Shown here: one piece after another, positions 33,033-41,894 of the stretch
Layout: each line of letters begins with the position of its first letter
Numbering within the stretch: the stretch's first letter is position 1
Source of the DNA: JBBDNV01 sp040877415
GTDB lineage: Bacteria > Planctomycetota > Planctomycetia > Pirellulales > PALSA-1355
Direction: 5' to 3'
DNA length: 46,477 bases
NCBI GenBank assembly: GCA_040877415.1
Contig: JBBDNV010000207.1
Location: 1-46,477 of the forward strand
Translations under genes and position numbers: made by a program
Notes under the pieces: model-generated
Seen by the model: only the letters and a program-made list of their open reading frames with translations
What the model was told of the DNA's origin: nothing
The model's database searches: none

Positions 33033-33281
33033 TCAGGCCGCACCGACGACGTTGATTCTTCGACCTTTGCGATCGAACTCGACGATGCCGTCCACGAGCG
33101 CGAAGAGCGTGTAGTCGGAGCCTTGAGCGACGTTGCGCCCGGCGAAAAATTTGGTGCCGACCTGTCGCACCAGAATGTTGCCGGCGCGGACTTGCTCGCC
33201 CCCGAATCGCTTGACGCCGCGGCTCTGAGCGTTCGAATCGCGGCCGTTTCGGCTCGAGCCTTGTCCTTTTTTGTGTGCCAT
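33033..33281 (-). CDS. rpmA: Ribosomal protein L27 (bL27)
   Basis: The 82-residue protein has the standard N-terminal tail MAHKKGQGSSRNGRDSN that reaches the peptidyl-transferase centre, then GVKRFGGEQVRAGNILVRQ and FAGRNVAQGSDYTLFALVDG. It is directly upstream of obg, as in most bacteria. The usual partner rplU (L21) is not upstream: the next gene at 33368 is an exported protein of unknown function. No strong ribosome site precedes the ATG. Confidence 0.96.
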   Translation of the reverse strand: MAHKKGQGSSRNGRDSNAQSRGVKRFGGEQVRAGNILVRQVGTKFFAGRNVAQGSDYTLFALVDGIVEFDRKGRRINVVGAA

Positions 33282-33367
33282 GGCGAGGACTTACCGGGGG
33301 CGATTGGTGGTTCGATGCTAAACCGCAAGCGGGGCGGACAACGGTTCGTAAGTGGGAACTCGTGAGT

Positions 33368-34294
33368 CTAGCGGTAGACCCAACTGTAGTCAACCTTGTC
33401 GGGGATGCCGTAGCGAATGATCCGCTCGTCTTCGCGGTAGCGGTCGCCGGGACGCCAGAAGTTGAGCATCAGGTTCTTCTGCATGAGCTGGCGCCCCGTG
33501 GTCGGCGGATCGCCCGGTTTGAACTCGTCCGGCTTATCGATCCACTTGTAGGCGTTGGTCAGACCCTCGATGTAGATCGAAAAGTAGTCGACCCGCGGAT
33601 CGACGTCCTCCCAAGTGGCCACGCCCCACACGCTCTTGTCCAGCAAATCGGTGCTGAGCGGAATCAGCTTGCTGCCGACTTCCACGCTGTCGAGCAGCTT
33701 GCGGTTGGGGTCTTCCTTCTGCCGGATCGCCTGGATGGCCACCGGAATGATGCGGTCCAGATAGGCCTTCTGGTATTCCTGGGCTTCCAGCACGAAGGTG
33801 GGGAAGAAGCGGATCTCGCGGTTCACCGGCTCGATGACGACGGTGCCGTCGTCCTTTTGCGCCGGCTTCAGATTGCCGCCGGTGTTCTTGACGCGGTAGA
33901 CCAGATACCAGATGAGCTTGCGTTGCGCCTTGCCGCTGGCCTGCGGCACGTCGACCCAGATCATCCGCAGCGGCTTGAAGGTGAGCTCCAGGCACCAGAT
34001 CTCGCGGCGAAACTCGGTGCCACTGGCCATCTGGCGCAGCGTCTCGGTTTCGGGCGCATACTTGGGCGACCACTCGAGGCCGGGAATGCCTTGCAGGATT
34101 TCCACGACGTCCCCAGTGGTCACCGTTTCCTGTTCCTGGCGGTCGGGCGGAATCGTGATTTCCACGCCCGGCGCCAGCGCGCGAAACGGGCCCGTTGTTT
34201 CGGCCGCCGGCAACAGCTTCGCCGGGCCGCAAAGGGCCAGCGCGGCCAACACGCCGCAGCATGGAAGTCGTAAACTCAACCGCGGGAGGCGCAT
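33368..34294 (-). CDS. Exported hypothetical protein
   Basis: The 308-residue protein starts at ATG 34294 with a signal peptide (about 1-30, Leu/Ala-rich, ending LLPAAE). The mature part is a mixed alpha/beta protein containing PGLEWSPKYAPETETL, LTFKPLRMIWVDVPQ, KLIWYLVYRVKNTG and VWGVATWEDVDPRVDYFSIY, with aromatic-rich segments near the C-terminus. I recall similar uncharacterised exported proteins in planctomycetes but cannot name a family. It precedes rpmA by 86 bases on the same strand, an unusual position where rplU might be expected. Confidence 0.75.
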   Translation of the reverse strand: MRLPRLSLRLPCCGVLAALALCGPAKLLPAAETTGPFRALAPGVEITIPPDRQEQETVTTGDVVEILQGIPGLEWSPKYAPETETLRQMASGTEFRREIWCLELTFKPLRMIWVDVPQASGKAQRKLIWYLVYRVKNTGGNLKPAQKDDGTVVIEPVNREIRFFPTFVLEAQEYQKAYLDRIIPVAIQAIRQKEDPNRKLLDSVEVGSKLIPLSTDLLDKSVWGVATWEDVDPRVDYFSIYIEGLTNAYKWIDKPDEFKPGDPPTTGRQLMQKNLMLNFWRPGDRYREDERIIRYGIPDKVDYSWVYR

Positions 34295-34431
34295 GCGAAC
34301 TTTCTTCTCGATCGGTTGGTGAAATGAAGTCGGCCGATGGATGGGGGCCTTGTTTGCGAGTTGCGTGCGCGCACGCTCGGGCATACTCGGCATTCGCAAC
34401 TATTGAGTATAGTTGGGTTTATGCGAGGGCG

Positions 34432-35238
34432 TCAACTTTTCTGCCCCGCTCGCCCGCCGGCTTGCAACTGCCAGTGCAATAATACGGGTTGCGCGGGCGC
34501 GGCGGCCAGTTCGGCGCGGCTGGCGTAACGGCCCACCGGCACGGCCGTGCCGGAAACTTCGAGATTCAAACGCTCGACCACGAGCGGCCAGGGGGAAAGC
34601 CGTAGATGCCGGGGGTTTTCGGCCTCGGGCGCGAGCGAGAGCTCCGGTCCCCCAGGCGTCGGGACCAGGTCGGGCTCGGTCGCTTCGAAGCAGCAGAACC
34701 ACAGGCTCAGCGAGTCGAAAAACTGCAATTGCGCCAGGGCCGCCTCGGCGATCGCCGCCGTGTTGGCCCGTGGATCGTCGATGTGCCATGCTTCGAGCCA
34801 GCGGTGCATGTGCGAAGTGTAATGGTCGATAAACTCCTGGGCCCTGGGCCACGCGGGATCAGCGTTTTTCCACGCGGCGGCACGGCGCGCCAAGGCACAG
34901 AAGTGACCGGCAACCAGATATCCCTCGAGCGTTCCGGCCCGGGCCGCGCCGTCGATCGAGCCGGACCAGATCGTCAGCGAATCGTCGACCTCCATCTCGG
35001 TAAAGGCGCGGGGCTCGCCGCGCGCCAGTTCGACGCCGGGTGAGCGGTCCCAATCGCGCCAGCCGTCGTCGTGATGGTAGACTGCCCACAGCAATTCATC
35101 CCGGGGCCGCAAAGGGGCAAAGCCATCGGCCCCCCAATGATCGGCCAGGCGGCCGGCCAGGTGCGCATGTTCGATCTGCGGGATCAGCACCCAGCGGGCG
35201 GGCAAGGGGCCATCGGCTGGCAAGTCGCGGCGGATCAC
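34432..35238 (-). CDS. DUF3891 family protein
   Basis: The 268-residue cytoplasmic protein matches the DUF3891 pattern: IPQIEHAHLAGRLADHWG, LLWAVYHHDDGWRDWDRSP, SLTIWSGSIDGAARAG, and FDSLSLWFCC. Conserved His and Asp residues (HHDDGW) suggest a metal-dependent HD-like active site, but activity is unknown. I prefer the GTG at 35238, with AAGGAAA upstream, to the ATG at 35382 that adds a basic leader of poor protein character and would overlap the next gene. It lies 140 bases downstream of the 35379-36755 gene. Confidence 0.78.
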   Translation of the reverse strand: MIRRDLPADGPLPARWVLIPQIEHAHLAGRLADHWGADGFAPLRPRDELLWAVYHHDDGWRDWDRSPGVELARGEPRAFTEMEVDDSLTIWSGSIDGAARAGTLEGYLVAGHFCALARRAAAWKNADPAWPRAQEFIDHYTSHMHRWLEAWHIDDPRANTAAIAEAALAQLQFFDSLSLWFCCFEATEPDLVPTPGGPELSLAPEAENPRHLRLSPWPLVVERLNLEVSGTAVPVGRYASRAELAAAPAQPVLLHWQLQAGGRAGQKS

Positions 35239-35378
35239 GTTCAGCCGTTTCCTTGGAAACGGTTCCCTTCGATGTCTCGAACCGGAAATGTCTAACTCGC
35301 GGCGGCACAGCGGGGGAGCGCATGAAGCGTACGATTTCATGCGCGACAAGAAAAGCGGAGGAACATCCCGCCGCCCGC

Positions 35379-36755
35379 TCACCTGGATTTGACCGGCCGG
35401 GCCACGGTGGGCGTCGGGGGCTCAGTGAGCTTTAGGGCTTCGACCACGCGGCGATCGGCCTCGGCAAATCGCTCCCGCAGGCTTTGTTCGAGCGTAAAGG
35501 CCAGCGAAACGCGGTGTCCCTGCCGATCCTGCACCAGGTAGTAGATCCATTCGATGGGCAATTGCGAGATCGTGCCGTCGACGACGACGCGGAACACGGC
35601 GTAGCCCGATTCGTTGACGGTTTGAGCGGCGCTTTTGAACTGCCCGAAGTTCTTGTCGAGCGAGCGCTCGACGTCGCGCTGGAATTCGGCCAGCGTGACC
35701 GGCTTTTTCACCACCGGCAGGGCCGACAAATTGCACTGCGCCACCAGCTCGCCGCGATCCAGCATCCGCAGGACGGCCAATTTCGGATCGTCGCTGGTCA
35801 GGTACCAGCGGCGGTCGTATTGAAAGCGAAACTGGCCCCCTTTGGGCACGTAGCCCAATTCGAGCAATTCGGGCGTGGTGCCAGGGGGAAGACGCCGAAA
35901 CACCTCGCCGGTAAGCGTCTTCGACGCGGAAATGGGAGTGATTCGAACGATCAGTTTGGCCACCGTGTCCAGGCCCGGGCCGACGTGGCCGACGGCGCGT
36001 TTTTCCTTGATCAGCATGCCGAAGGCGGTGATGCGCCGGGCTCGGACGTCGAACTTGTACTTGATCTTCAACTGAATGTCGGTCGAAATGCCGCCGACGG
36101 CGCCGCTGACCGAACCGGCGGCGGCAATATCGGCCAGACCGTCTTTCACCTCGCCCAGGACGCACTCGACGTCGCTCCAGCCCACCGCGTCGAGGCACAA
36201 CAGGGCTGCCAGCGTCGTGTCGGCCAGTTTCCACGAGTCGCCCAGCGCAACCGGCGCGGCGGGCAACACGTCGTCGAGCACCAGCGAACCGCCGGGCAGG
36301 TCGACGAGATCGAGCTCTTCGCGGACCAGCGCCGCCGTGGGGCAATACAACTGACAGGGCCCTTTTTCGGTTCGCTCGGCGATGATCAGCCGCCGGGCCG
36401 GGTGGAAATCGGGCTTTTCGCCCCCTTTGTCGATCTTGATCACCGCGCGGGCATCGTCGTAATAACGAACGGTTTTGGCGGGCCGGCCGGACGCGTCGAG
36501 CGCCAAGACTCGTTCGTCGTAGGCAAGATTGGCCACGACGCTCATCGGAAGGTTTTTGGTCTCGCCATCGTCGGCCACCAGGTTCACCTCGCCGCCGACC
36601 TGAAAGGCGATCTGGACCCGCGCCAGATCGCCGGGGCGGTGCTGCGCTTTTAATGGGTGCTTGTCGTCACTTTGCGCGGCACCCCCGGCGCGGACGATCA
36701 CAACAACAAGGAGACAGCAGGCGACGAAGCCCCCCAAAGCGCGGCGGGAATCCAT
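35379..36755 (-). CDS. Exported hypothetical protein
   Basis: The 458-residue protein has a signal peptide (about 1-27, VACCLLVVVIVRAGGAAQ). The mature part is rich in beta strands; IKIKYKFDVRARRIT-like segments and long alternating hydrophobic stretches suggest a beta-barrel or beta-sandwich, and the C-terminal 100 residues are helical (EQSLRERFAEADRRVVEALK). I see no family signature. It is divergently transcribed from the sigma factor gene across a 570-base gap, so the two may share a regulatory region. Confidence 0.75.
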   Translation of the reverse strand: MDSRRALGGFVACCLLVVVIVRAGGAAQSDDKHPLKAQHRPGDLARVQIAFQVGGEVNLVADDGETKNLPMSVVANLAYDERVLALDASGRPAKTVRYYDDARAVIKIDKGGEKPDFHPARRLIIAERTEKGPCQLYCPTAALVREELDLVDLPGGSLVLDDVLPAAPVALGDSWKLADTTLAALLCLDAVGWSDVECVLGEVKDGLADIAAAGSVSGAVGGISTDIQLKIKYKFDVRARRITAFGMLIKEKRAVGHVGPGLDTVAKLIVRITPISASKTLTGEVFRRLPPGTTPELLELGYVPKGGQFRFQYDRRWYLTSDDPKLAVLRMLDRGELVAQCNLSALPVVKKPVTLAEFQRDVERSLDKNFGQFKSAAQTVNESGYAVFRVVVDGTISQLPIEWIYYLVQDRQGHRVSLAFTLEQSLRERFAEADRRVVEALKLTEPPTPTVARPVKSR

Positions 36756-37327
36756 TCCACGGGCCCCCTGTTGGACGTGCGGCACACGGATTGCAAGAAA
36801 CGGCGTTCGCAGATGGCAAACGCCGGTCAACAGGATTCATCGTCGCCCCGGGCCTTAGCAGTTCACTTGATCGCTGGGACGCGAAGTTGGGAAAAGGGCG
36901 AAAACTGGGGTAATACCTGTAGGGGGTTCGATTTGCGCGTGCCAGCACAATTCGGCCGACATGAGCCGGATCTGCTATAAGGTGGACAGGGGCGCGGGGC
37001 GAGATTTCCCGGTTAAGAGGGGGGCGAATCTGCGGAATAGACGTTACGGCGCGAACTTATTTCGATCCGTCGCGACTTTAATACGTACAGATAATAACTA
37101 TCGCCAAAGGGGGTTTGTAAGAACGTAAATCGCGTACACGTCAAAGCTTTTGAAATTTGCCCCGGCCCCGGAAATGGCCGTCCAAGACTGGCCTGGCCGG
37201 TGGCGAATTGCAAAAGGCCGTTCGCGCCCCAGTGACGGGGCGTGAATCCCGAGGAGTCTGACCTTAGGTAGGGCGTTGGAGACGCAAGGAACACCACTAG
37301 GGTCAAGCGAACGAAGAGGTTCCTATC
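36756..37327. other. Divergent intergenic region upstream of the sigma factor gene
   Basis: No coding sequence is convincing here. The stretch 37040-37140 is AT-richer than the rest and probably contains the sigma factor promoter, but no -35/-10 pair stands out. AGAGG at about 37315 is the sigma factor's ribosome site. Confidence 0.4.
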
Positions 37328-38998
37328 ATGCATTCCGATTATCACAGCCCGATCATCCGCCAACTCCGAGACCAGCAGGTCCGGTTTGCCCCGCGCGACA
37401 AGAAAATCGAGCAGGTCAACCGGGCCGAGAAACTGCTGGCCGAGCTGGATGCACAGCGCACGTACACCTACGAGTATCTGTGCTTTCGGATCACCGACTA
37501 TCGGCCCGAGTCGTTCCCGAACCTGAAGCTCTCCGGCAAGGACGCGGGACACGACTTGCGTTTGTTCGTCGAGGATCTATCGGACGCGGCCAACCTGCCC
37601 GCCACCGGCGCCGGAGAGCGCGTGCTGACGGTCGATGAACTGAGCAAGTTGTTCAAGGTTTCGACCAAGACGATTTCGCGTTGGCGGCAACAGGGGCTGG
37701 TCAGCCGGCGATTTGTGTTCGACGGGCGCAAGCGCGTCGGTTTCCTGAAAAGCTCGGTCGAGAGTTTCGTGGCGAAGAACGAAGAGCGGGTCAAGCGCGG
37801 CGCTCGTTTCAGCCAACTGACGCTCGAGGAACGCAGCGATATCGTGGAACGCGCGCGGCGGATGGCCCGCGCCGGCGGCAGCCTGTCCGACGTCACCAAG
37901 CGCGTGGCAAAGAGAATGGGGCGTAGCGTGGAAACCGTTCGATACACGCTGAAGCAGTTCGATCAGGATCATCCTGAGCTGGCGATCTTCCCCAACCACA
38001 CGGGTCCGCTGGGCGAGGAAGACAAGAAGCGCATCTTTCAGCAGTATCGCCGGGGGGCTCCGGTCGAAACGCTGGCCAAGCGTTATCACCGCACCAAGAC
38101 CAGCGTGTACCGGGTGATCAACGAGATGCGCGCCCGGCGCATCATGGAGCTGCCTTTGGATTACATGCCCAATCCGTATTTCGGCCGCGCCACGGCCGAA
38201 AAGACGATCATGGGCCAGATGCCGGAAAACGCCGCGCCGGCCAAGAAAACCCGGTTCCCCAGCGGATTGCCGCCGTACCTGGCGAGCCTGTACGAGGTTC
38301 CGCTGTTGACGCGCGAGCAGGAGGCGCACGTGTTCCGCCAGTTCAACTACTTGAAATACAACGCCTCGAAACTGCGCGACGAGCTCGACCCGGCGCGGGC
38401 CAGGAGCAACGCGATGGACGCCATCGAAACGCTCTACGAGCAGGCCGTGACGTTGAAGAACCAGATCGTGCGGGCCAATTTGCGGCTGGTGGTTTCGATC
38501 GCCAAGCGGCACGTGGGCCAGGGAGACAACTTCTTCGAGCTGGTGAGCGACGGCAACATGTCGTTGATCCGCGCCGTGGAGAAGTTCGATTTCGCCCGCG
38601 GCAACAAGTTCAGCACGTACGCTAGCTGGGCGATCATGAAGAACTTCGCCCGCACGATTCCCGACGAGCATCGGCTTCGCGATCGCTTCCGCACGAGCCA
38701 TTCGGAGATGTTTGCCAGCACCGAAGAGCCGCGGAGCGATCAGTACGAGCAGGAAAGCGCGCAAGCCCAGCGCGAAGCCCAGATCGGCAAGATTCTGGAA
38801 CGCCTTGACGAGCGCGAGCAGAAGATTATCATTAGCCGCTTCGGCCTCGATCACGGCCACGAGCCGCAAACCTTGAAAGAGGTCGGCGCTGAAATGGGGG
38901 TGACGAAGGAGCGAATCCGGCAGATCGAGGCGCGGGCCTTGAACAAGCTGCGGGTCGCGGCTCACGAGGACAAGATCGAGGTTCCCGGCCCGAATTGA
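37328..38998 (+). CDS. Sigma-70 family factor with three N-terminal helix-turn-helix segments
   Basis: The 556-residue protein ends as a sigma factor: region 2 at about 378-447 (LRLVVSIAKRHVGQGDNFFE, FSTYASWAIMKNFARTI) and region 4 at about 488-545 (LKEVGAEMGVTKERIRQIEA). Between them are only some 40 residues, too few for region 3, and there is no region 1.1. Before region 2 lie an excisionase/MerR-type helix-turn-helix (about 99-147, LTVDELSKLFKVSTKTISRW) and two further helix-turn-helix-like segments (about 164-210 and 228-265, VETLAKRYHRTKTSVYRVIN). The extra segments could let it read additional promoter DNA. I recall fused sigma factors in planctomycetes. The gene stands alone just upstream of the translation block. 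Confidence 0.9.
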   Translation: MHSDYHSPIIRQLRDQQVRFAPRDKKIEQVNRAEKLLAELDAQRTYTYEYLCFRITDYRPESFPNLKLSGKDAGHDLRLFVEDLSDAANLPATGAGERVLTVDELSKLFKVSTKTISRWRQQGLVSRRFVFDGRKRVGFLKSSVESFVAKNEERVKRGARFSQLTLEERSDIVERARRMARAGGSLSDVTKRVAKRMGRSVETVRYTLKQFDQDHPELAIFPNHTGPLGEEDKKRIFQQYRRGAPVETLAKRYHRTKTSVYRVINEMRARRIMELPLDYMPNPYFGRATAEKTIMGQMPENAAPAKKTRFPSGLPPYLASLYEVPLLTREQEAHVFRQFNYLKYNASKLRDELDPARARSNAMDAIETLYEQAVTLKNQIVRANLRLVVSIAKRHVGQGDNFFELVSDGNMSLIRAVEKFDFARGNKFSTYASWAIMKNFARTIPDEHRLRDRFRTSHSEMFASTEEPRSDQYEQESAQAQREAQIGKILERLDEREQKIIISRFGLDHGHEPQTLKEVGAEMGVTKERIRQIEARALNKLRVAAHEDKIEVPGPN

Positions 38999-39390
38999 CG
39001 GATCGGCCGAACGAACCGTTTTTCGGATAGTGGATTGAGCACTTTCCGCGCGTCGCGCTGGGCGACCTCGCGGGGGGTGCATGGATTGGCGCCCCAAGCC
39101 AGGGGATCTAGCCCAAAAGGAGACCGGCGACGGCCGCGCGGACCGAAACCGCCACGAGCGGTGCCGGCAGCTAGCGCTTTCTTTCGCCCGTCGGACCCGG
39201 CCCAAAGACCGCAGTCGTGGCGAGTTGCTGCGCCGATTGGGCCGGCAAATGGGCCGCGGCGAGGGCTTTTTTGGAAGATTTTTCCGCATCCGGCGGCGAT
39301 TGAGGTGAAACACAGGGCGGCAGGCCCACTTTTGGGGGTCCCGAGGCGGGCCGACTGCTCGCCCGGCGTGCGCGGCAAAGAATTCTGGCA

Positions 39391-39449
39391 GTAGCTGAAG
39401 TCGCAAGACTTCAGTCGGCTTCGGGCTGAATTCTTGCGAATCCAGCTAC
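39391..39449. repeat. Inverted repeat of gtagctgaagtcgcaagacttcag type
   Basis: The arms 39391-39414 and 39426-39449 are complementary at about 20 of 24 positions, with an 11-base loop; each arm is also partly palindromic (CTGAAGTCGCAAGACTTCAG). It belongs to a repeat type common in planctomycete intergenic regions. The remainder of 38999-39489 has no gene that I can support. Confidence 0.65.
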
Positions 39450-39489
39450 GCCGCCATAAAGTCTTGCCGCACCCCGCCCGGCAGCCGTA

Positions 39490-39517
39490 TTGCACGGCCG
39501 GATAGGTTCGTTATATT
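39490..39517 (+). promoter_or_regulatory. Candidate promoter of the tRNA-tuf cluster
   Basis: TTGCAC (39490-39495) and TATATT (39512-39517) are separated by 16 bases, and the first tRNA begins 28 bases later. The -10 element differs from TATAAT at one position; the -35 element is weaker. It is the only good candidate before the cluster. Confidence 0.5.
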
Positions 39518-39544
39518 TAGTGGTTTTCGTAGGGGGACTCGAAG

Positions 39545-39617
39545 GCTAGCGTAGCTCAATCGGCAGAGCAGCTGATTTGTAATCAGCAGGTTGTGGGTTC
39601 GAGTCCCTCCGCTAGCT
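39545..39617 (+). tRNA. tRNA-Thr (TGT)
   Basis: The acceptor stem GCTAGCG/CGCTAGC closes perfectly with discriminator T. The anticodon stem CTGAT/ATCAG-like arm holds the loop TTTGTAA, anticodon TGT. D-loop AGCTCAATCGGCAGAGC and T-loop TTCGAGT are normal. CCA is not encoded. It opens the cluster Thr-Tyr-Gly-Thr before tuf. Confidence 0.95.
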
Positions 39618-39719
39618 CGTTGGCGCGCGCGGAGCGAGGGGCGCAAACTCCGCTTGAATGTAGGACATTCCGGGAACAGCCCGCAAAAGTGCATTGCGGT
39701 TGACGGGCCGATCTGGAGC

Positions 39720-39801
39720 GGGGGGTTTCCCGAGCGGTCAAAGGGGTCAGACTGTAAATCTGATGGCACTGCCTTCACAGGTTCGAATCCTGTACCCCCC
39801 A
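39720..39801 (+). tRNA. tRNA-Tyr (GTA)
   Basis: The acceptor stem GGGGGGT/ACCCCCC has discriminator A. The loop CTGTAAA gives anticodon GTA, and a long variable arm marks the type II structure of bacterial tRNA-Tyr. The T-loop is TTCGAAT. CCA is not encoded. Confidence 0.95.
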
Positions 39802-39944
39802 CACCTAAATTGCACCGGTAGTTTGGACGTGCTCGTACGGCGACTCGCCACGCAAGGGGATCAGGAACGACGCTTCAAACCGCTCACGCAGGCGACGACG
39901 ACTGCGCGGCAACCATGAGATGCTCGTCGTCGCCCGCGCCGCAC

Positions 39945-40015
39945 GCGGGTGTAGCTCAATGGTAGAGCCATAGCCTTCCAAGCTAAAGACGAGGGTTCGA
40001 TTCCCTTCACCCGCT
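39945..40015 (+). tRNA. tRNA-Gly (TCC)
   Basis: The acceptor stem GCGGGTG/CACCCGC has discriminator T. The anticodon loop CTTCCAA gives TCC. The T-loop TTCGATT and D-arm AGCTCAATGGTAGAGC are normal. CCA is not encoded. Confidence 0.95.
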
Positions 40016-40151
40016 CTTACGCTGTTAGACGTGCCAGGAAACACCACGCAAAAAAACGGAGAAGCCAGGTCGCCTGAACGACCGTACTCGTGACTTGTTT
40101 CGCGCCGGAGCGAATCCGGGGTGAGAAAACGCCGCCTGGGAACAAACTCAG

Positions 40152-40224
<73 letters not shown>

Positions 40225-40299
40225 TTGACCTATCGACCAGGTTCTGACCTTATAGGGTAAACCTCAACACTCTCGCATTCTCGAGATCAGGGAGAAAGA

Positions 40300-41499
40300 A
40301 TGGCCAAGGACACATTTGAACGGAAAAAGCCGCACGTCAACGTGGGGACGATCGGTCACATTGATCACGGAAAAACCACATTGACCGGGGCGATTCTGGC
40401 GGTGCAGTCGGCCAAGGGGCTGGCGCATTTCAAGTCCTACGCCGACATTGCCAAAGGGGGCACGGTCCGCGATGAAACCAAAACGGTGACCATCGCCGTA
40501 AGCCACGTCGAGTACGAAAGCGACAAGCGGCACTACGCCCACATCGATTGCCCGGGCCACGCCGACTTCATCAAGAACATGATTACCGGCGCCGCCCAAA
40601 TGGACGGCGCGATCCTGGTCGTTTCGGCGGTCGACGGCCCGATGCCGCAGACGCGCGAGCACATTCTGCTGGCGCGCCAGGTGGGCGTGCCGGCGCTGGT
40701 TGTTTTCCTCAACAAGGTCGACCTGGTCGACGACCCCGAATTGCTGGAGCTGGTCGAGCTCGAGCTGCGCGAACTGTTGACCCGCTACGGCTTCCCCGGC
40801 GACGAGATTCCGATCATTCGCGGCGCGAGCAAGGAGGCCTACGACAATCCGAAGGACGCCGAAAAGGCCAAGTGCATCGGCGAGTTGCTGGAAGCGATCG
40901 ACAGCTATATCCCCGAGCCGGTGCGCGAGGTCGACAAGCCGTTCTTGATGGCCATCGAGGACGTCTTCTCGATCGAAGGCCGCGGCACGGTGGCCACCGG
41001 GCGCATCGAGCGCGGGTTGGTCAAGGTCGGCGACGAAGTCGAGATCATCGGCCTGACCGACAAGCCGCGCAAGACGACGTGCACCGGCGTGGAAATGTTC
41101 AACAAAACGCTCGACCGGGGACAGGCCGGCGACAACGTGGGAGTTCTGTTGCGAGGGATCAAGCGCGAGGAAATCGAGCGCGGCCAGGTGCTGGCCAAGC
41201 CCGGTTCGATCACGCCGCACACCAAGTTCGAGGCCGAAGTGTACGTGCTTTCGAAGGAGGAAGGCGGGCGCCATACTCCGTTTTTTAGCGGCTACCGTCC
41301 GCAGTTCTACTTCCGCACGACCGACGTTACCGGCACGGCCAACCTGATCGGCGACGCCGAAATGTGCATGCCGGGCGACAACGCCCGGCTGAGCGTCGAA
41401 TTGATCACGCCGATCGCCATGGACGACGGCGTGCGCTTTGCCATCCGCGAGGGCGGCCGCACGGTCGGTTCCGGCGTGGTCACCAAAATCAGTCAGTAA
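40300..41499 (+). CDS. tuf: Translation elongation factor Tu with variant switch I
   Basis: The 399-residue GTPase delivers aminoacyl-tRNA to the ribosome. The P-loop GHIDHGKT, DCPGHADF, NKVD and the three-domain length are normal, and the C-terminal GGRTVGSGVVTKI is typical. Switch I is different: where most EF-Tu have EKARGITI, residues 58-65 read RDETKTVTI-like sequence (AKGGTVRDETKTVTIAVSHV), with Arg-Gly-Ile replaced and only the Mg-coordinating Thr64 kept. From memory the same form occurs in Rhodopirellula, so it is a lineage trait and not an error. GGGAGAAAGA precedes the ATG. The gene follows four tRNA genes and precedes tRNA-Trp and secE. Confidence 0.97.
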   Translation: MAKDTFERKKPHVNVGTIGHIDHGKTTLTGAILAVQSAKGLAHFKSYADIAKGGTVRDETKTVTIAVSHVEYESDKRHYAHIDCPGHADFIKNMITGAAQMDGAILVVSAVDGPMPQTREHILLARQVGVPALVVFLNKVDLVDDPELLELVELELRELLTRYGFPGDEIPIIRGASKEAYDNPKDAEKAKCIGELLEAIDSYIPEPVREVDKPFLMAIEDVFSIEGRGTVATGRIERGLVKVGDEVEIIGLTDKPRKTTCTGVEMFNKTLDRGQAGDNVGVLLRGIKREEIERGQVLAKPGSITPHTKFEAEVYVLSKEEGGRHTPFFSGYRPQFYFRTTDVTGTANLIGDAEMCMPGDNARLSVELITPIAMDDGVRFAIREGGRTVGSGVVTKISQ

Positions 41500-41673
41500 C
41501 CAAACGCGTCCGGCCGCGCGGGAAATCCGCACGCGCGAGCCGGACGGCAAGCGGCCACGCAGACGGCGCCCCCGGTGTGCCGGGAGCGTGGCAGAATGCG
41601 GAACGAAGACCGACTTGGGGTTGGGCGCGGCCGGCTGAGAGCGATTTCGGCGGCCGCGCGGGCCCGCATTACA

Positions 41674-41748
41674 GGGGTGTAGCTCAACCGGCAGAGCGCT
41701 GGTCTCCAAAACCAGAGGTTGCGAGTTCGATTCCCGCCGCCCCTGCCA
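41674..41748 (+). tRNA. tRNA-Trp (CCA)
   Basis: The acceptor stem AGGGGTG/CGCCCCT has one G-U pair and discriminator G. The anticodon arm CTGGT-CTCCAAA-ACCAG gives CCA. The T-loop is TTCGATT, with one A-C mismatch in the T-stem. GCCA follows the acceptor, so CCA appears to be encoded, unlike in the four upstream tRNAs. Its place between tuf and secE is the classical one. Confidence 0.95.
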
Positions 41749-41894
41749 GCCAATACCAGGGAAACGACCCATGAAAGCGGCCCGCAGCGAGGTGGCCGTC
41801 GAGCGATCGTTTGCCTGTGATCAACGGTGATTCACGAGCGTCCCGCGCGTCGCGGGGCACAACAAGCTAGCCATCGGACAAATCACGAGACGTC

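Noticed and set aside
39081..39308. 75-codon plus-strand open frame after the sigma factor gene
   Set aside because: It has no start signal and an Arg-rich random-looking translation.
37577..39406. 609-codon open frame on the minus strand
   Set aside because: It is antisense to the sigma factor gene; its translation is Arg/Leu/His-rich with no motif, as expected for the complement of GC-rich coding DNA.
40264..41772. 502-codon open frame on the minus strand over tuf
   Set aside because: It is a shadow of EF-Tu and also crosses tRNA-Trp.
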